This document shows, one piece after another, positions 10,191-18,810 of a DNA stretch of 64,000 nucleotides; position 1 is the stretch's first letter; the number at the start of each line of letters is the position of its first letter. The DNA lies in contig NZ_JQNK01000009.1 in the NCBI RefSeq assembly GCF_000745215.1, positions 1,426,001-1,490,000 on the forward strand. Direction: 5' to 3'. Source of the DNA: Methylosinus sp. PW1. Lineage in GTDB: Bacteria; Pseudomonadota; Alphaproteobacteria; Rhizobiales; Beijerinckiaceae. Below the pieces are notes generated by a model. It was not told the DNA's origin. It searched no databases and saw only the letters and a list, made by a program, of their open reading frames with translations. A program made the position numbers and the translations under genes.

Positions 10191-11249
10191 TCAATGAGCG
10201 TTGCGACCGACGGGGATCACGCGGATCGGCACGCCCAATTTGGCCATGAGCCGCTCTTGAATTCCCGAGACGGTGACGCTCGCCATTTGACAGCCGACGC
10301 AGGCCCCCGTGAGGCTGACGAGCACATTGGAGCCGTCGACGTCGATCAGCTCGCAGTCGCCGCCGTCCTTGCGCAGATAGACGCGGAGGTCCTCGATCGT
10401 TTCCTCGATCAGACGAATCTTCTTCAGATTCGTCATCCCGGCCGAAGGCGGAGGAAGGGGCGAGGCAGGGGAGAGCGGCGAAGATTCCGCGGCTGGCCGC
10501 ACGATCGGCTTCGCCGGAGCCGGAGCCGGAGCCGGCGCCGTCGACGCGGCCCGCACGGCGGCGCTGAACAGATTGAGCGAGCCCGGCCGAGGCGCGACCG
10601 GAGCCGGAGCGGCCGCCACCGTCTCTGGACGTGCGACTTCCGCCACCTGCGGAGCCGCCGAAGCGGCAGCCGCGGCCGCAGCCTCGGTCGCTACCCGCAG
10701 CAAGATATCCTCGATCTGCTCATAGCAGGTCGTGCAGCCGGTGCCCGCCATGGTAAAGGCGCCGACCTGTTCGACCGTCGACAGACCATTGTCGCGGATC
10801 GCGCGCTCGATCGCCCGCGCATCGACGCCGTGACATTTGCAGACGAGCGCCGCCTCCTCATGCTCCGGCCGCCAGACCTCGCCACGAAAATCGGCGATCG
10901 CCGCTTGAAGCGCCTCATGCCCCATCACCGCGCAATGCATTTTCTCCGGCGGAAGGCCGCCGAGAAAATCCGCAATGTCGCGATTGGTGAGCGCCCGCGC
11001 CTGCTCGAGCGTCTTGCCGATGACGAGCTCGGTCAGAGCCGAGGAGGAAGCGATCGAAGAGCCGCAGCCATAGGTCTGGAACTTGGCTTCGAGAACGATC
11101 TCCGTCACAGGGTCGATATGGAGCATCAGCTTGAGCGCATCCCCGCAGGACAGTGCGCCGACCTCGCCGACCGCATTGGCGCCGTCGAGAACGCCTGCGT
11201 TCTTCGGGTTGAAGAAATGCTCCTGGACCTTGTCGGAATATTCCCACAT
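10191..11249 (-). CDS. nifU: Fe-S cluster assembly scaffold NifU
   Basis: Three-domain scaffold of 352 aa. Residues 1-125: IscU-like domain with Cys35, Cys62 and Cys106. Residues 135-183: permanent [2Fe-2S] domain, CKCHGVDARAIERAI with Cys137/Cys139 and GTGCTTCYEQI with Cys172/Cys175. Residues about 185-270: a long Ala/Pro linker. Residues 272-352: Nfu-type domain with GACVGCQ (Cys317/Cys320). The ATG at 11249 (MWEYSDKVQEHF) has GGGGAGAG upstream; the in-frame extension to 11357 would overlap the upstream iscA-like gene and is not homologous. Confidence 0.98.
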   Translation of the reverse strand: MWEYSDKVQEHFFNPKNAGVLDGANAVGEVGALSCGDALKLMLHIDPVTEIVLEAKFQTYGCGSSIASSSALTELVIGKTLEQARALTNRDIADFLGGLPPEKMHCAVMGHEALQAAIADFRGEVWRPEHEEAALVCKCHGVDARAIERAIRDNGLSTVEQVGAFTMAGTGCTTCYEQIEDILLRVATEAAAAAAASAAPQVAEVARPETVAAAPAPVAPRPGSLNLFSAAVRAASTAPAPAPAPAKPIVRPAAESSPLSPASPLPPPSAGMTNLKKIRLIEETIEDLRVYLRKDGGDCELIDVDGSNVLVSLTGACVGCQMASVTVSGIQERLMAKLGVPIRVIPVGRNAH

Positions 11250-11271
11250 CGCCGCTCTCCCCGTAAGACGA

Positions 11272-11592
11272 TCAGCCGAACGACTTGCCGCAGGAACAGC
11301 TGGATTTGGCCTGGGGATTGTCGAAGGTGAAACCCGCGCCCTCGAGACCGCTGACAAAATCGACGCGCGTGCCGTCGAGATAGGCGAGCGAGCCCTCCTC
11401 CACGAAAACCTTCACGCCGTCGCGCTCGAAGACATGATCCGCAGGGTTGCTCTCATTGACGAGACCCATCGTATACTGGAAACCTGCGCAGCCGCCCGCT
11501 TCGACCATGATGCGCAGACCCTCGACCTCCTGCCCGGCGCCCGAAATTGCCGAACGCACCGCGTTCAGCGCGTTGTCTGTGAGTTCGATCAT
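11272..11592 (-). CDS. iscA: IscA/HesB-type Fe-S assembly protein upstream of nifU
   Basis: 106-aa A-type carrier (often called IscA-nif). Three conserved cysteines are seen: GGCAGFQYTMG near residue 35 and SSCSCGKSFG at the C-terminus. It is the first gene of the iscA-nifUSV-nifP-nifW-fixABCX unit, 22 nt ahead of nifU, and directly follows a sigma-54 promoter. A second A-type protein is encoded at 27917-28270. Confidence 0.94.
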   Translation of the reverse strand: MIELTDNALNAVRSAISGAGQEVEGLRIMVEAGGCAGFQYTMGLVNESNPADHVFERDGVKVFVEEGSLAYLDGTRVDFVSGLEGAGFTFDNPQAKSSCSCGKSFG

Positions 11593-11631
11593 TTGCTTAA
11601 CCTCTTCCCGGAAAACTATCCGTCACAGAGG

Positions 11632-11648
11632 AAGCAACCGCTATGCCA
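11632..11648 (-). promoter_or_regulatory. Sigma-54 (-24/-12) promoter of the iscA-nifU operon
   Basis: On the minus strand the sequence reads TGGCAT-AGCGG-TTGCTT, matching TGGCAC-N5-TTGCW with the invariant GG and GC exactly 10 nt apart. The expected transcription start would be about 28 nt before the iscA ATG at 11592. Two TGT-N10-ACA NifA sites lie 46 and 63 nt upstream. Confidence 0.85.
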
Positions 11649-11693
11649 CACGAGTTTGCCATCGTGAATCAGTCGATTCGAACGGCTCGCGGC

Positions 11694-11709
11694 TGTTCGC
11701 ATTCCCACA
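11694..11709. promoter_or_regulatory. NifA upstream activator site (UAS) 1 for iscA-nifU
   Basis: TGT-TCGCATTCCC-ACA, an exact match to the NifA consensus TGT-N10-ACA, centred roughly 55 nt upstream of the -24 element at 11632-11648. Confidence 0.8.
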
Positions 11710-11710
11710 T

Positions 11711-11726
11711 TGTCAGAGTTCCGACA
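11711..11726. promoter_or_regulatory. NifA UAS 2 for iscA-nifU
   Basis: TGT-CAGAGTTCCG-ACA, a second exact TGT-N10-ACA site one base from the first, giving a tandem pair on nearly the same helix face spacing (17 bp). Confidence 0.8.
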
Positions 11727-11814
11727 CGGATGGCGATTGTGCTTCTATTTGCACGAAATTCCGCGATTTCAGCGGCCTTTCTCGCAGAAAGACGGCGCCA
11801 AACCTCGAGATCGT

Positions 11815-12492
11815 TCAGGAATTCGAGGGCTTGCCGTGGGACAACCGAGCCAAGGCGCTCTCGCCACTCTCGTCGCCGAAACAGTCGTGGAAATCGCTGC
11901 ACTCCCGGCATGTCGGCGCCGCGCAGAGGACGAAGCCTTCCATCTCGCACAAGGAACGATAAAGGAACTTTTTCCATTTCATATGATTGACGTTGCGCGA
12001 TGCGAGGCTCGGAAAGCGTTCCTGCATCAGACGGCCGAGCTCGTCTCTTTTGGCGAGACCGAGATCCTGCCACAAATGCCGCGGCGACATAGCGCGCTTG
12101 GCGAGGATAGCGGCTAGCCAAGCGGACTCGTCCGACGAGTCACCGCGAAACCTCAGCAATAATTCTCGAATTTGATCTTCTTCATCGTCCAGCTCGATCG
12201 CCTCGGGCTCTGACGCGAGATCGAGCAGGGAATGCGCCTCGGGCGCCCATCGCTCGATCAGACACGTCAAATCCTCGCGCCCGAGCGCAAGCGACTGAGC
12301 GAGCCAACCGGGCCGCCCTGCCGCCTCGCTCAAACCGAGAGCCAGCACGCAGCAGAACATATGCGCAGTAAAAGGGTCGTCGCGTCCGAAATCGCTCGGA
12401 CGCGACCGCAAGCGTACGTAAATGTCAGTCACATCCAGGTCGGGCTGCGGAAGCCCGCTCTCCGCTCGACGATCCTCGGAGAGAAAGGCCAT
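11815..12492 (-). CDS. nifQ: Molybdenum-delivery protein NifQ
   Basis: 225-aa protein involved in supplying molybdenum-sulfur species for FeMo-cofactor synthesis. The family signature near the C-terminus is exact: Cys190-x4-Cys195-x2-Cys198-x5-Cys204 within VLCAAPTCRECSDFHDCF, preceded by MKWKKFLYRSLCE. The N-terminal part is variable, as in other NifQ proteins. Starts 4 nt after the fdxB stop, so it is the last gene of the nifH-nifQ transcription unit. Confidence 0.93.
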   Translation of the reverse strand: MAFLSEDRRAESGLPQPDLDVTDIYVRLRSRPSDFGRDDPFTAHMFCCVLALGLSEAAGRPGWLAQSLALGREDLTCLIERWAPEAHSLLDLASEPEAIELDDEEDQIRELLLRFRGDSSDESAWLAAILAKRAMSPRHLWQDLGLAKRDELGRLMQERFPSLASRNVNHMKWKKFLYRSLCEMEGFVLCAAPTCRECSDFHDCFGDESGESALARLSHGKPSNS

Positions 12493-12496
12493 CGGA

Positions 12497-12817
12497 TCAG
12501 CCGACCAGCTCGTCCACAGGGACGTGCGTCTGGCAGTCCTTCGGACAGACCTTGGAACACGCCGAGCAGCCGATGCAGTCCTGCTCTCGTTCGACCTTCA
12601 TGATCTTGCGATTGAGCTCGCCGTCGAAATCATCATCGTCGTCGTCGGTGACGATTCCGAGGATGGTCCCCTCCGCGTCGACGCCGTAGAGCGCCATCAC
12701 GTCCTGCGGACAAACCTTGAAGCAACGTCCGCAACCGATGCAGGTCGCGGGGTTGATGTTGGTGAGGTAGGACGGCGTCCAATCGGCGCCGCCTCTGGTC
12801 TTGAACGCCCCCATCAC
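12497..12817 (-). CDS. fdxB: Nif-specific ferredoxin III (FdxB type)
   Basis: 106-aa 2[4Fe-4S] ferredoxin. First cluster motif TCIGCGRCFKVCPQDV (about residues 26-39), second DCIGCSACSKVCPKDC (about residues 80-95), separated by a loop with six consecutive aspartates (residues about 57-63). The length, spacing and position after the DUF269/CCE_0567 genes fit the ferredoxin III nif-specific family. Overlaps the upstream gene by 4 nt; start may be Met1 or Met2. Confidence 0.93.
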   Translation of the reverse strand: MMGAFKTRGGADWTPSYLTNINPATCIGCGRCFKVCPQDVMALYGVDAEGTILGIVTDDDDDDFDGELNRKIMKVEREQDCIGCSACSKVCPKDCQTHVPVDELVG

Positions 12818-13014
12818 GCCGTCTCCAATTCCTTGAGCTTCTGGCGCGCGGCCTCCAGAGCCGAATACGCCTCATAGGTCTCCTGCGCGACGGTGAGAAT
12901 CGTGCCCCAATTGATAGGCAGCTCTTCCGAGAGGTCGTGCAGATTCATCTTCATATTCGTCGCTTTGGCGGAGAGCTTCTTGATCTCGGCCTTCAGCTCG
13001 TCGACGGAGCTCAT
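12814..13014 (-). CDS. CCE_0567-family (DUF683) small helical protein
   Basis: 66-aa protein, two amphipathic helices (DELKAEIKKLSAKATNMKM and the C-terminal LEAARQKLKELE) separated by a DLSEELPINW turn. This is the short Rop-like family found between nifX/DUF269 and fdxB in many nif clusters; members have been reported as small metal-binding helical hairpins. Overlaps fdxB by 4 nt. Role in fixation unknown. Confidence 0.88.
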   Translation of the reverse strand: MSSVDELKAEIKKLSAKATNMKMNLHDLSEELPINWGTILTVAQETYEAYSALEAARQKLKELETA

Positions 13015-13033
13015 TTTCCACTCTCCTTCGAAA

Positions 13034-13501
13034 TCAGTAACGGGCGACTTCGGGGAATTTCTCCACCATCTCGACGCCGGCGTTGACGAGCTTGGTGCCT
13101 TCCTCGGCGAGCTTGTCGAGATTGTCGAAGCCGAAACGATGAACGTCGCGCAGCTGCTTGTTGACGACGATGAGGCGTCCCGCGATCAGAACCTGACGGC
13201 CGAAGCCCTCATGGCTCATCTTGATCATCGGCTGAACCATCACGCCGGTCGCGCGCTCGATCGACAGAGCGATCGCGTTGTAGAACAGCTCGACGCGCCA
13301 GAGGATCTCGGGGTCGGGATCGCCGATCAGCGGCAGAGCCTTACGCGCTTCCTTGTCCACGATATACGGCTTGATGAGATCGAGATCTTTCTTGTTCTCC
13401 CAGGTGCCGTGCGTATCCTGCGCGCGCCACTGCTTGATGAGCTCCTTGATGAAGATGCTCTCGGCGGCATTAGTCGCCGTAATCGTCTCGGTCTCAGCCA
13501 T
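13034..13501 (-). CDS. NifX-associated nitrogen fixation protein (DUF269)
   Basis: 155-aa protein of the DUF269 family, almost always next to nifX. Recognisable segments: [38 protein letters not shown] and [17 protein letters not shown]. It overlaps nifX by 8 nt, indicating coupling. Precise biochemical role not established; context points to FeMo-cofactor precursor handling. Confidence 0.94.
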   Translation of the reverse strand: MAETETITATNAAESIFIKELIKQWRAQDTHGTWENKKDLDLIKPYIVDKEARKALPLIGDPDPEILWRVELFYNAIALSIERATGVMVQPMIKMSHEGFGRQVLIAGRLIVVNKQLRDVHRFGFDNLDKLAEEGTKLVNAGVEMVEKFPEVARY

Positions 13502-13904
13502 TTGCAGCCTCTTCTTCGAAATCGAAGGTACGTTCCTGCCCCTTCGTGATCACCTTGCGCAGCCACGGCGGCGGCGCGCCCTGCAGGACAACCTTGAGCT
13601 TCTCCAGCAGATCGACGATGTTCTCGGGCTGCGGCACCTTCATCGGATGAATGCCAGACGCCACCACACGCGCAGCGCCCGAGCCGCCGATCGCCGCGAT
13701 GTAGAGAATCGCGCAATCCTTGATCGCCTCTAGCTTGGGCTGAAGCTTGTCTTCGTTTCCGTCTTCCTGCAGATCGCCCTGGAACTGAATCGTCTCGACC
13801 AAGCTATAGCCATCGGCCGTCAGCTCGTAGATCGCGATATTCTTCGCCCAACCGAAATGGGCGTCGACTCGTTCGAGGTCTTGGGTGGCGAATGCGACTT
13901 TCAT
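13494..13904 (-). CDS. nifX: FeMo-cofactor precursor carrier NifX
   Basis: 136-aa member of the NifX/NafY/NifB-C-terminal family that binds NifB-co and VK-cluster during transfer to NifEN. Seen: [19 protein letters not shown] at the N-terminus and [17 protein letters not shown] in the middle, the same fold as the C-terminal part of NifB at 28649-30208. It lies 15 nt after nifN. Confidence 0.95.
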   Translation of the reverse strand: MKVAFATQDLERVDAHFGWAKNIAIYELTADGYSLVETIQFQGDLQEDGNEDKLQPKLEAIKDCAILYIAAIGGSGAARVVASGIHPMKVPQPENIVDLLEKLKVVLQGAPPPWLRKVITKGQERTFDFEEEAANG

Positions 13905-13919
13905 GCTGCCTCCTCGTGG

Positions 13920-15317
13920 TCAGGCCATCGCGGTAAGTTGGACCAGCTCGGGGGCCGGCTCCCCCCCGAAATGCGTGACATTCTCTTCCTCGCGGCGCCA
14001 GGTGTCGGGACCCGGCTCGTGCGCCTGTGAGATGAACATATTGCCGATGTTGAAGATCAGCGTCCGTGTGCCTCTGTAGCCGACCGTCAGCTCATGACCG
14101 GCGCCGAGACGATCGAACGTCGGAAGGCCGAGTCTGAAGAGCGGCACGCCGAGACGTTCCGACGCTTGGCGCCCATGCGAATGCGTCATGATCAGATCGG
14201 CGCCCTTGGAACGATTTTCCAAATCTTCGAGATCGCCGATCAGAACCTCGTCGATCGCCAGCTTTTCCAGCACCGCGGAATGCGTCGTCGTCACCGCGGC
14301 CGTGACGTCCGCACCCATCTCGATCAGCCATGAACCGATCGCAAAGAGAAGATCGGGCTCGGCGCCGATGGTCACCTTTTTGGCGCCGAAATGGAAATGT
14401 CCGTCGAGCATCGCGTCGACCAGCTGCCCTCTCTGCCGCTTGAACTTCAACGGCACAGGACGGCCGCTGATGCGAGAGAGAAACTCGATAAGCTCATCAT
14501 TGGGCGCAAGGCCTGTGAGGCGATCGAAGAGAACAAAAGGCACCCCGGCGCGACGCTCCAAAGCCGTCGCCGCAAGGCGCATCTGCTCTCCCACCGCGAT
14601 CGTCCAAGCGGCGGAGCCCATTTGGGCCATAGCTTCCCGAGACGTGCCGCCGAGCGTTGTCGGCGTGAAGTCCTCGGGCAGGTGTCCGTCGAGCGAGCCC
14701 GAGAGATCGGGCAGAAAGGTCGGCTCGAGCCCGAAGCTCTCGATAATGTCGCGCAGCTCGTCGATATCGCCGGGCGTGAGGTGGCAGCCGGGCAGAACGT
14801 TCACCCGCTGCGACGCACGCTGAGATGGTGTCTCATTCGCAGGCACGAAAGCCTCGATGAGCTTTGCGACCGTCTTGCCCCAACCGTCCTGGAACGCGTC
14901 CTTGAAGTCCGGCGTCGACACATAGACGATGCCCATATGATCGAGTTCGGGATGACGCTGGCGGATGAGCTGAATGTATCCGTCGACGTCGTCGCCTTTG
15001 GTCTCGGTCACGCCCGTCGAGCAGATGCCGATGATCTCTGGCTTGGCGCGCTTCGCGATATTGACGACCGCCTCCTCGACATTCTCCAAACCACCCAACA
15101 CAGTGGCGACTTCACTCATCGCGGTCGTCTGAAGTGGGATGGCTTCGCGAAAATGTCGAACAAACAGCACAAGCCCAAAAGATGTGCACCCCTGAGACCC
15201 GTGCAGCAGCGGCATGCATCCCTGGACACCCATGAAGGCGAGCGCGCCGCCGATCGGCTGGCTCATCTTCAAGGGATTGACCGCGCAGGCCTTTTTTGAA
15301 ACTTCGACTCTAGCCAT
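13920..15317 (-). CDS. nifN: Nitrogenase cofactor biosynthesis protein NifN
   Basis: Beta-type subunit (465 aa) of the NifEN scaffold on which the FeMo-co precursor is matured. The N-terminus KKACAVNPLKMSQPIGG, then MPLLHGSQGCTSF and IIGICSTGVTETKGDD, resemble NifK but lack its P-cluster serine/cysteine set in full. 9 nt after nifE. Confidence 0.96.
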   Translation of the reverse strand: MARVEVSKKACAVNPLKMSQPIGGALAFMGVQGCMPLLHGSQGCTSFGLVLFVRHFREAIPLQTTAMSEVATVLGGLENVEEAVVNIAKRAKPEIIGICSTGVTETKGDDVDGYIQLIRQRHPELDHMGIVYVSTPDFKDAFQDGWGKTVAKLIEAFVPANETPSQRASQRVNVLPGCHLTPGDIDELRDIIESFGLEPTFLPDLSGSLDGHLPEDFTPTTLGGTSREAMAQMGSAAWTIAVGEQMRLAATALERRAGVPFVLFDRLTGLAPNDELIEFLSRISGRPVPLKFKRQRGQLVDAMLDGHFHFGAKKVTIGAEPDLLFAIGSWLIEMGADVTAAVTTTHSAVLEKLAIDEVLIGDLEDLENRSKGADLIMTHSHGRQASERLGVPLFRLGLPTFDRLGAGHELTVGYRGTRTLIFNIGNMFISQAHEPGPDTWRREEENVTHFGGEPAPELVQLTAMA

Positions 15318-15326
15318 CGGAGCGCC

Positions 15327-16997
15327 TCACGCCGCTTTCGATGCAGGAACCGCGCCACCGGCGTTGGCTGCTTCGATCATCTGTTCCATTGTGTCGCGGC
15401 ATCCGCCGCAACCCGTGCCTGCGTGGGTCGCCTCTGCCAGCGCGTCGACTGTCGTTAACGAACCCGCCGCAATCGCATCCTCGAGCGCCCCGACATTCAC
15501 GTTGTGGCATTTGCAGACGCGTTTCTCGCGACGAACCTGCTCGGCCTTGACTGGATCGGCCGCCAGCTCGGCCGCTTCGGCCGCAATCGCCTCATTCGCG
15601 CGCTCTTCCCAGGTTTTTTCCTGCCACGGCGGCGGGCGACGAACCTGCTCCCAAACCGGATTGAAGAGCGCCTTGTCGATCTCGTGCACGAGCTCGACCA
15701 TGCCTTCATAACCGGCATAGGCGTGATGACGCTCCTGGTTGATGTCGAGCCAGGGCATCTTCGCCTTGAGCGCAATGAACTGCGAGCGGCCGCCCGACAA
15801 CATGATATCCGCCTGCGCGTCTTTGAGCATTTTATACATTTCGCGCGGCGTCATATCGTCGATCATATGGGCGTCCTGACCCATCAGCTCCTTGATGCGC
15901 TCCTTGTCCTCCTTGGTGGACTTCTTGACGCTGGTGCCGACGAGCTCCATGCCGGCCTCTTGCAGCGCGGCGACGACGGACCACGATTTGACGCCGCCCG
16001 TGATGAGCAGAACCTTCTTGCCCGTGAGGCGCTCCTTATAGGGCGCGATACGCGCCCAGGCGCGCGCTTCCTCGCGCTCGATCACGGCTTCGGTGCGGTC
16101 TTTCAGCTCAGCCGGAGCGCCACGCTCGACGAGCAGGCGCGCGATCTCGCGAAGCGAGTCGCTCATATCGCCGATGCCGTAGAATGACCCCTCGAAGAAG
16201 GGAATGTCGTAGCGCTCCTCCATCTTGCGGGCGACATTGATCATGGCTTTTGAGCAAACCATCATCGACGCTTTGGCGCGATGGGAATAGGCGACCTCAT
16301 TATATTTGCCATCGCCGGAAATGCAGGACAGGATGCGAATGCCGAGCTCGTCGAGCAACGGCTTCACCTGCCACAGCTCGCCGGCGAGATTATATTCGCC
16401 AATGATGTTGATATCATAAGGCGTCGTATATTCCGGCTCCTGCGTCCCGATCACATGTTCGAGAATCGCCTCGCCCGCGAGCTTGTTGCCGAGATTCTTC
16501 GGCCCGACGAACCCGGGCGAGTTCACCGGAATAACAGGCTTGTTGAATTTTTTCGCAGCGGCCTTGCAGACCGCTTCGATATCATCGCCGATCATCGCCG
16601 GAACGCAAGTCTGATAGACGAAGACCGCTGGCGGATCGTATTTGTCGATGATCTCTTTGATCGATTTGTAGAGGCGCTTCTCACCGCCGAAGACGACGTC
16701 GGTCTCGCCGATATCCGTCGTGAAGCCGGTGCGGTAGAGGCTGGAGCCGGATGTCTTGGCTCCGCGATTGTCCCAGGAATTGCCTTCGCAGGCTATGGGA
16801 CCATGAACGAGATGGGCGACGTCGGTAATGGGCTGGAGAGCGATCTTGGCGCCGTCGAAAGCGCATCCACCGGCTGCGGCGCCTGGCGCCAATTGCTTCG
16901 TGCAGCCTTTCTTTCGCTCTTTCTCAGATTTGCCCTTGTTCTTGTCGCAACCGGGCTCGTTGAAAACTTCTTGAACTTTTGCGGCCAGCGTGCTCAT
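15327..16997 (-). CDS. nifE: Nitrogenase cofactor biosynthesis protein NifE with C-terminal [2Fe-2S] domain
   Basis: Alpha-type subunit of NifEN (556 aa, longer than the roughly 470 aa of short NifE proteins). NifE core: GGCAFDGAKIALQPITDVAH, GPIACEGNSWDNR and GDDIEAVCKAA. The extra C-terminal part (residues about 494-545) is a BFD-like [2Fe-2S] domain: VCKCHNVNVGALEDAI followed by GTGCGGCRDTMEQMI, the same Cys-x-Cys and Cys-x2-Cys pattern as the central domain of NifU in this cluster. The ATG at 16997 has GCAGGAGG upstream; the upstream extension is not homologous. Confidence 0.96.
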   Translation of the reverse strand: MSTLAAKVQEVFNEPGCDKNKGKSEKERKKGCTKQLAPGAAAGGCAFDGAKIALQPITDVAHLVHGPIACEGNSWDNRGAKTSGSSLYRTGFTTDIGETDVVFGGEKRLYKSIKEIIDKYDPPAVFVYQTCVPAMIGDDIEAVCKAAAKKFNKPVIPVNSPGFVGPKNLGNKLAGEAILEHVIGTQEPEYTTPYDINIIGEYNLAGELWQVKPLLDELGIRILSCISGDGKYNEVAYSHRAKASMMVCSKAMINVARKMEERYDIPFFEGSFYGIGDMSDSLREIARLLVERGAPAELKDRTEAVIEREEARAWARIAPYKERLTGKKVLLITGGVKSWSVVAALQEAGMELVGTSVKKSTKEDKERIKELMGQDAHMIDDMTPREMYKMLKDAQADIMLSGGRSQFIALKAKMPWLDINQERHHAYAGYEGMVELVHEIDKALFNPVWEQVRRPPPWQEKTWEERANEAIAAEAAELAADPVKAEQVRREKRVCKCHNVNVGALEDAIAAGSLTTVDALAEATHAGTGCGGCRDTMEQMIEAANAGGAVPASKAA

Positions 16998-17087
16998 CCG
17001 CGCCTCCTGCAATGGCCATCGCCTCCCACTCGGCGCACTCATTGCGCTGGCGCGGCGATCGACCCGACGGATCAGGCTCTTGTTGTT

Positions 17088-17113
17088 CCGCCGGGTCGAT
17101 TGCGACCCGGCGG
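17088..17113 (-). promoter_or_regulatory. Stem-loop in the nifK-nifE intergenic region
   Basis: Perfect 11-bp GC-rich stem with a 4-nt loop (CCGCCGGGTCG / CGACCCGGCGG) 14 nt downstream of the nifK stop. No T-run follows, so an attenuator or 3'-end mRNA protector that lowers nifEN relative to nifHDK is more likely than a full terminator. Function inferred. Confidence 0.55.
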
Positions 17114-17126
17114 AAGCTCGTGAATG

Positions 17127-18686
17127 TCAGCGAATAATGTCGAAGCTGTAGTCCGACTTCGCGACGACGTTGGTGTTGCGATCGATCTCGTCGAAGACCT
17201 TGTCGAGCAGCCACACCAGGACGTTCAGGCCGCCCTGATAACCCCACACCGGATAGCGGTGATAGTGGTGGCGATCAAAGACCGGGAAGCCGATGCGGAT
17301 CAGCGGCGTGCCGGTGTCGCGCTCGAGATACTTGCCGTAGGTGTTGCCGATCAGGAAGTCGACCGGCTCCGTGAACAGCAGCGAACGCATGTGCCAGAGA
17401 TCCTTTCCAGGATAGGCCGTGCAGTTCTTGCCGAAGGGCGAGCTGGCGAAGAGAGCGTTCATCTTCTCTTCCCACAGCTTGCCGCCGTTGCTGGCGAGCA
17501 CGGTGATCGGCTCGGCGCCCAGCTCCATCAGGAAGGCGGCGAGGCCGTAGCAGAGATCCGGATCGCCGTAGATCGCGAAACGCTTGCCGTGCAGATGCGC
17601 GGACGAGTCGGCGATCGCATCGACGAGGCGGCCGCGCTCGCGCGTCAGCTCCTTGGAGATCGGCTTGCCGGTGACTTCCGAGACCTTCATCAGGAACTCG
17701 TCGGTCGCGCGAACGCCGATCGGATGATGGAAAGAATAGGTCTCCTGGCCGCTCGCGGCGATCAGCGGCAGCGTCTTCTCGGTGGAGAAATGCTGCATCG
17801 AGAAGGTAGCCTTCGCGTTGATCGCATTGGCCGCGTCCTCGAGCTTCGTCCCGCCGTCATACATGCGGAACTCGCCATCGGTGGGCGTATCCCACACATC
17901 GCTCGGATCGCCGAAGATCGTGTATTCGACGCCCATGGAGTCGAATATGCGCTTCACTTCACGAATGTTGCCGACCACATAGCCGTCGAAGCCGCCGATG
18001 AAGTTGATCGAATTGTTCGGAACGCGCTCGAGCTTGGGAGCCGTGCCCGCCTTGCCGTTCCAGAAATGCTCGACAATGCCCTTCATCACATTGTCGTAGC
18101 CGGTGACATGGCTGCCGACGAAGGCCGGAGTGTGAGCGAACGGAACGTCGTAATCGGCCGGGACCGAGCCCTTTTCCTTCGACGTCTTGATGAAGGCGTT
18201 GAGGTCGTCGCCGATGACTTCCGCCATGCAGGTGGTGGAGACGGAGATCATCTTCGGCTTATACATATTATAGGTGTTGGCGAGGCCGTCGATCATGTTG
18301 TTGAGGCCGCCGAACACCGCCGCGTCTTCCGTCATCGAGGAGGAGACGCAAGAGGTCGGCTCCTTGAAGTGACGCGAGAAGTGCGAACGATAATAGGCCA
18401 CGCAGCCCTGCGAGCCATGGACGAACGGAATCGTCTGCTCGAAACCGAGCGAGGCGAACACCGCGCCGAGCGGCTGGCAGGCCTTCGCCGGATTGACGGT
18501 CAGAGCTTCGCGAGCGAAGTTCTTTTCCTGATACTCTTTCGTCTTGGCCCACTCGCGGACGCGCTCGACTTCGGCGTCGGGGTGATGATTCTCGAACTCT
18601 TTCTTCTTCTTCTCGAACATCTCGAGATATTCCGGCTGGCGGAATAGGTTGAAATGGTCGAGGACGTTATCTGCATTCTGTGGCAT
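17127..18686 (-). CDS. nifK: Nitrogenase MoFe protein beta chain
   Basis: 519-aa beta subunit holding half of the P-cluster. Cysteine contexts are intact: [32 protein letters not shown] and [19 protein letters not shown]. The ATG at 18686 ([15 protein letters not shown]) gives the normal length and is preceded by GAGGGGAAT; in-frame upstream sequence is the low-complexity intergenic hairpin region. Third gene of the nifHDK unit. Confidence 0.98.
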   Translation of the reverse strand: MPQNADNVLDHFNLFRQPEYLEMFEKKKKEFENHHPDAEVERVREWAKTKEYQEKNFAREALTVNPAKACQPLGAVFASLGFEQTIPFVHGSQGCVAYYRSHFSRHFKEPTSCVSSSMTEDAAVFGGLNNMIDGLANTYNMYKPKMISVSTTCMAEVIGDDLNAFIKTSKEKGSVPADYDVPFAHTPAFVGSHVTGYDNVMKGIVEHFWNGKAGTAPKLERVPNNSINFIGGFDGYVVGNIREVKRIFDSMGVEYTIFGDPSDVWDTPTDGEFRMYDGGTKLEDAANAINAKATFSMQHFSTEKTLPLIAASGQETYSFHHPIGVRATDEFLMKVSEVTGKPISKELTRERGRLVDAIADSSAHLHGKRFAIYGDPDLCYGLAAFLMELGAEPITVLASNGGKLWEEKMNALFASSPFGKNCTAYPGKDLWHMRSLLFTEPVDFLIGNTYGKYLERDTGTPLIRIGFPVFDRHHYHRYPVWGYQGGLNVLVWLLDKVFDEIDRNTNVVAKSDYSFDIIR

Positions 18687-18760
18687 GTCGATTCCCCTCG
18701 TTGTCCGCGAGCGCCCGCCCTCTCGGACCGAGGCGGCGACCCGGCCTCGGTCTCTCGAAC

Positions 18761-18784
18761 GCGAACGGGGAAAACCCCGTTCGC
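18761..18784 (-). promoter_or_regulatory. Stem-loop between nifD and nifK
   Basis: Perfect 10-bp stem GCGAACGGGG / CCCCGTTCGC with a 4-nt loop in the 124-nt nifD-nifK spacer; a second, weaker hairpin (GACCGAGGC / GCCTCGGTC) lies at 18726-18751. Without a T-run on the minus strand these are probably mRNA stabilising or processing elements. Confidence 0.5.
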
Positions 18785-18810
18785 GAAGAGAGCGTTTGCA
18801 ACTCAGTCGA

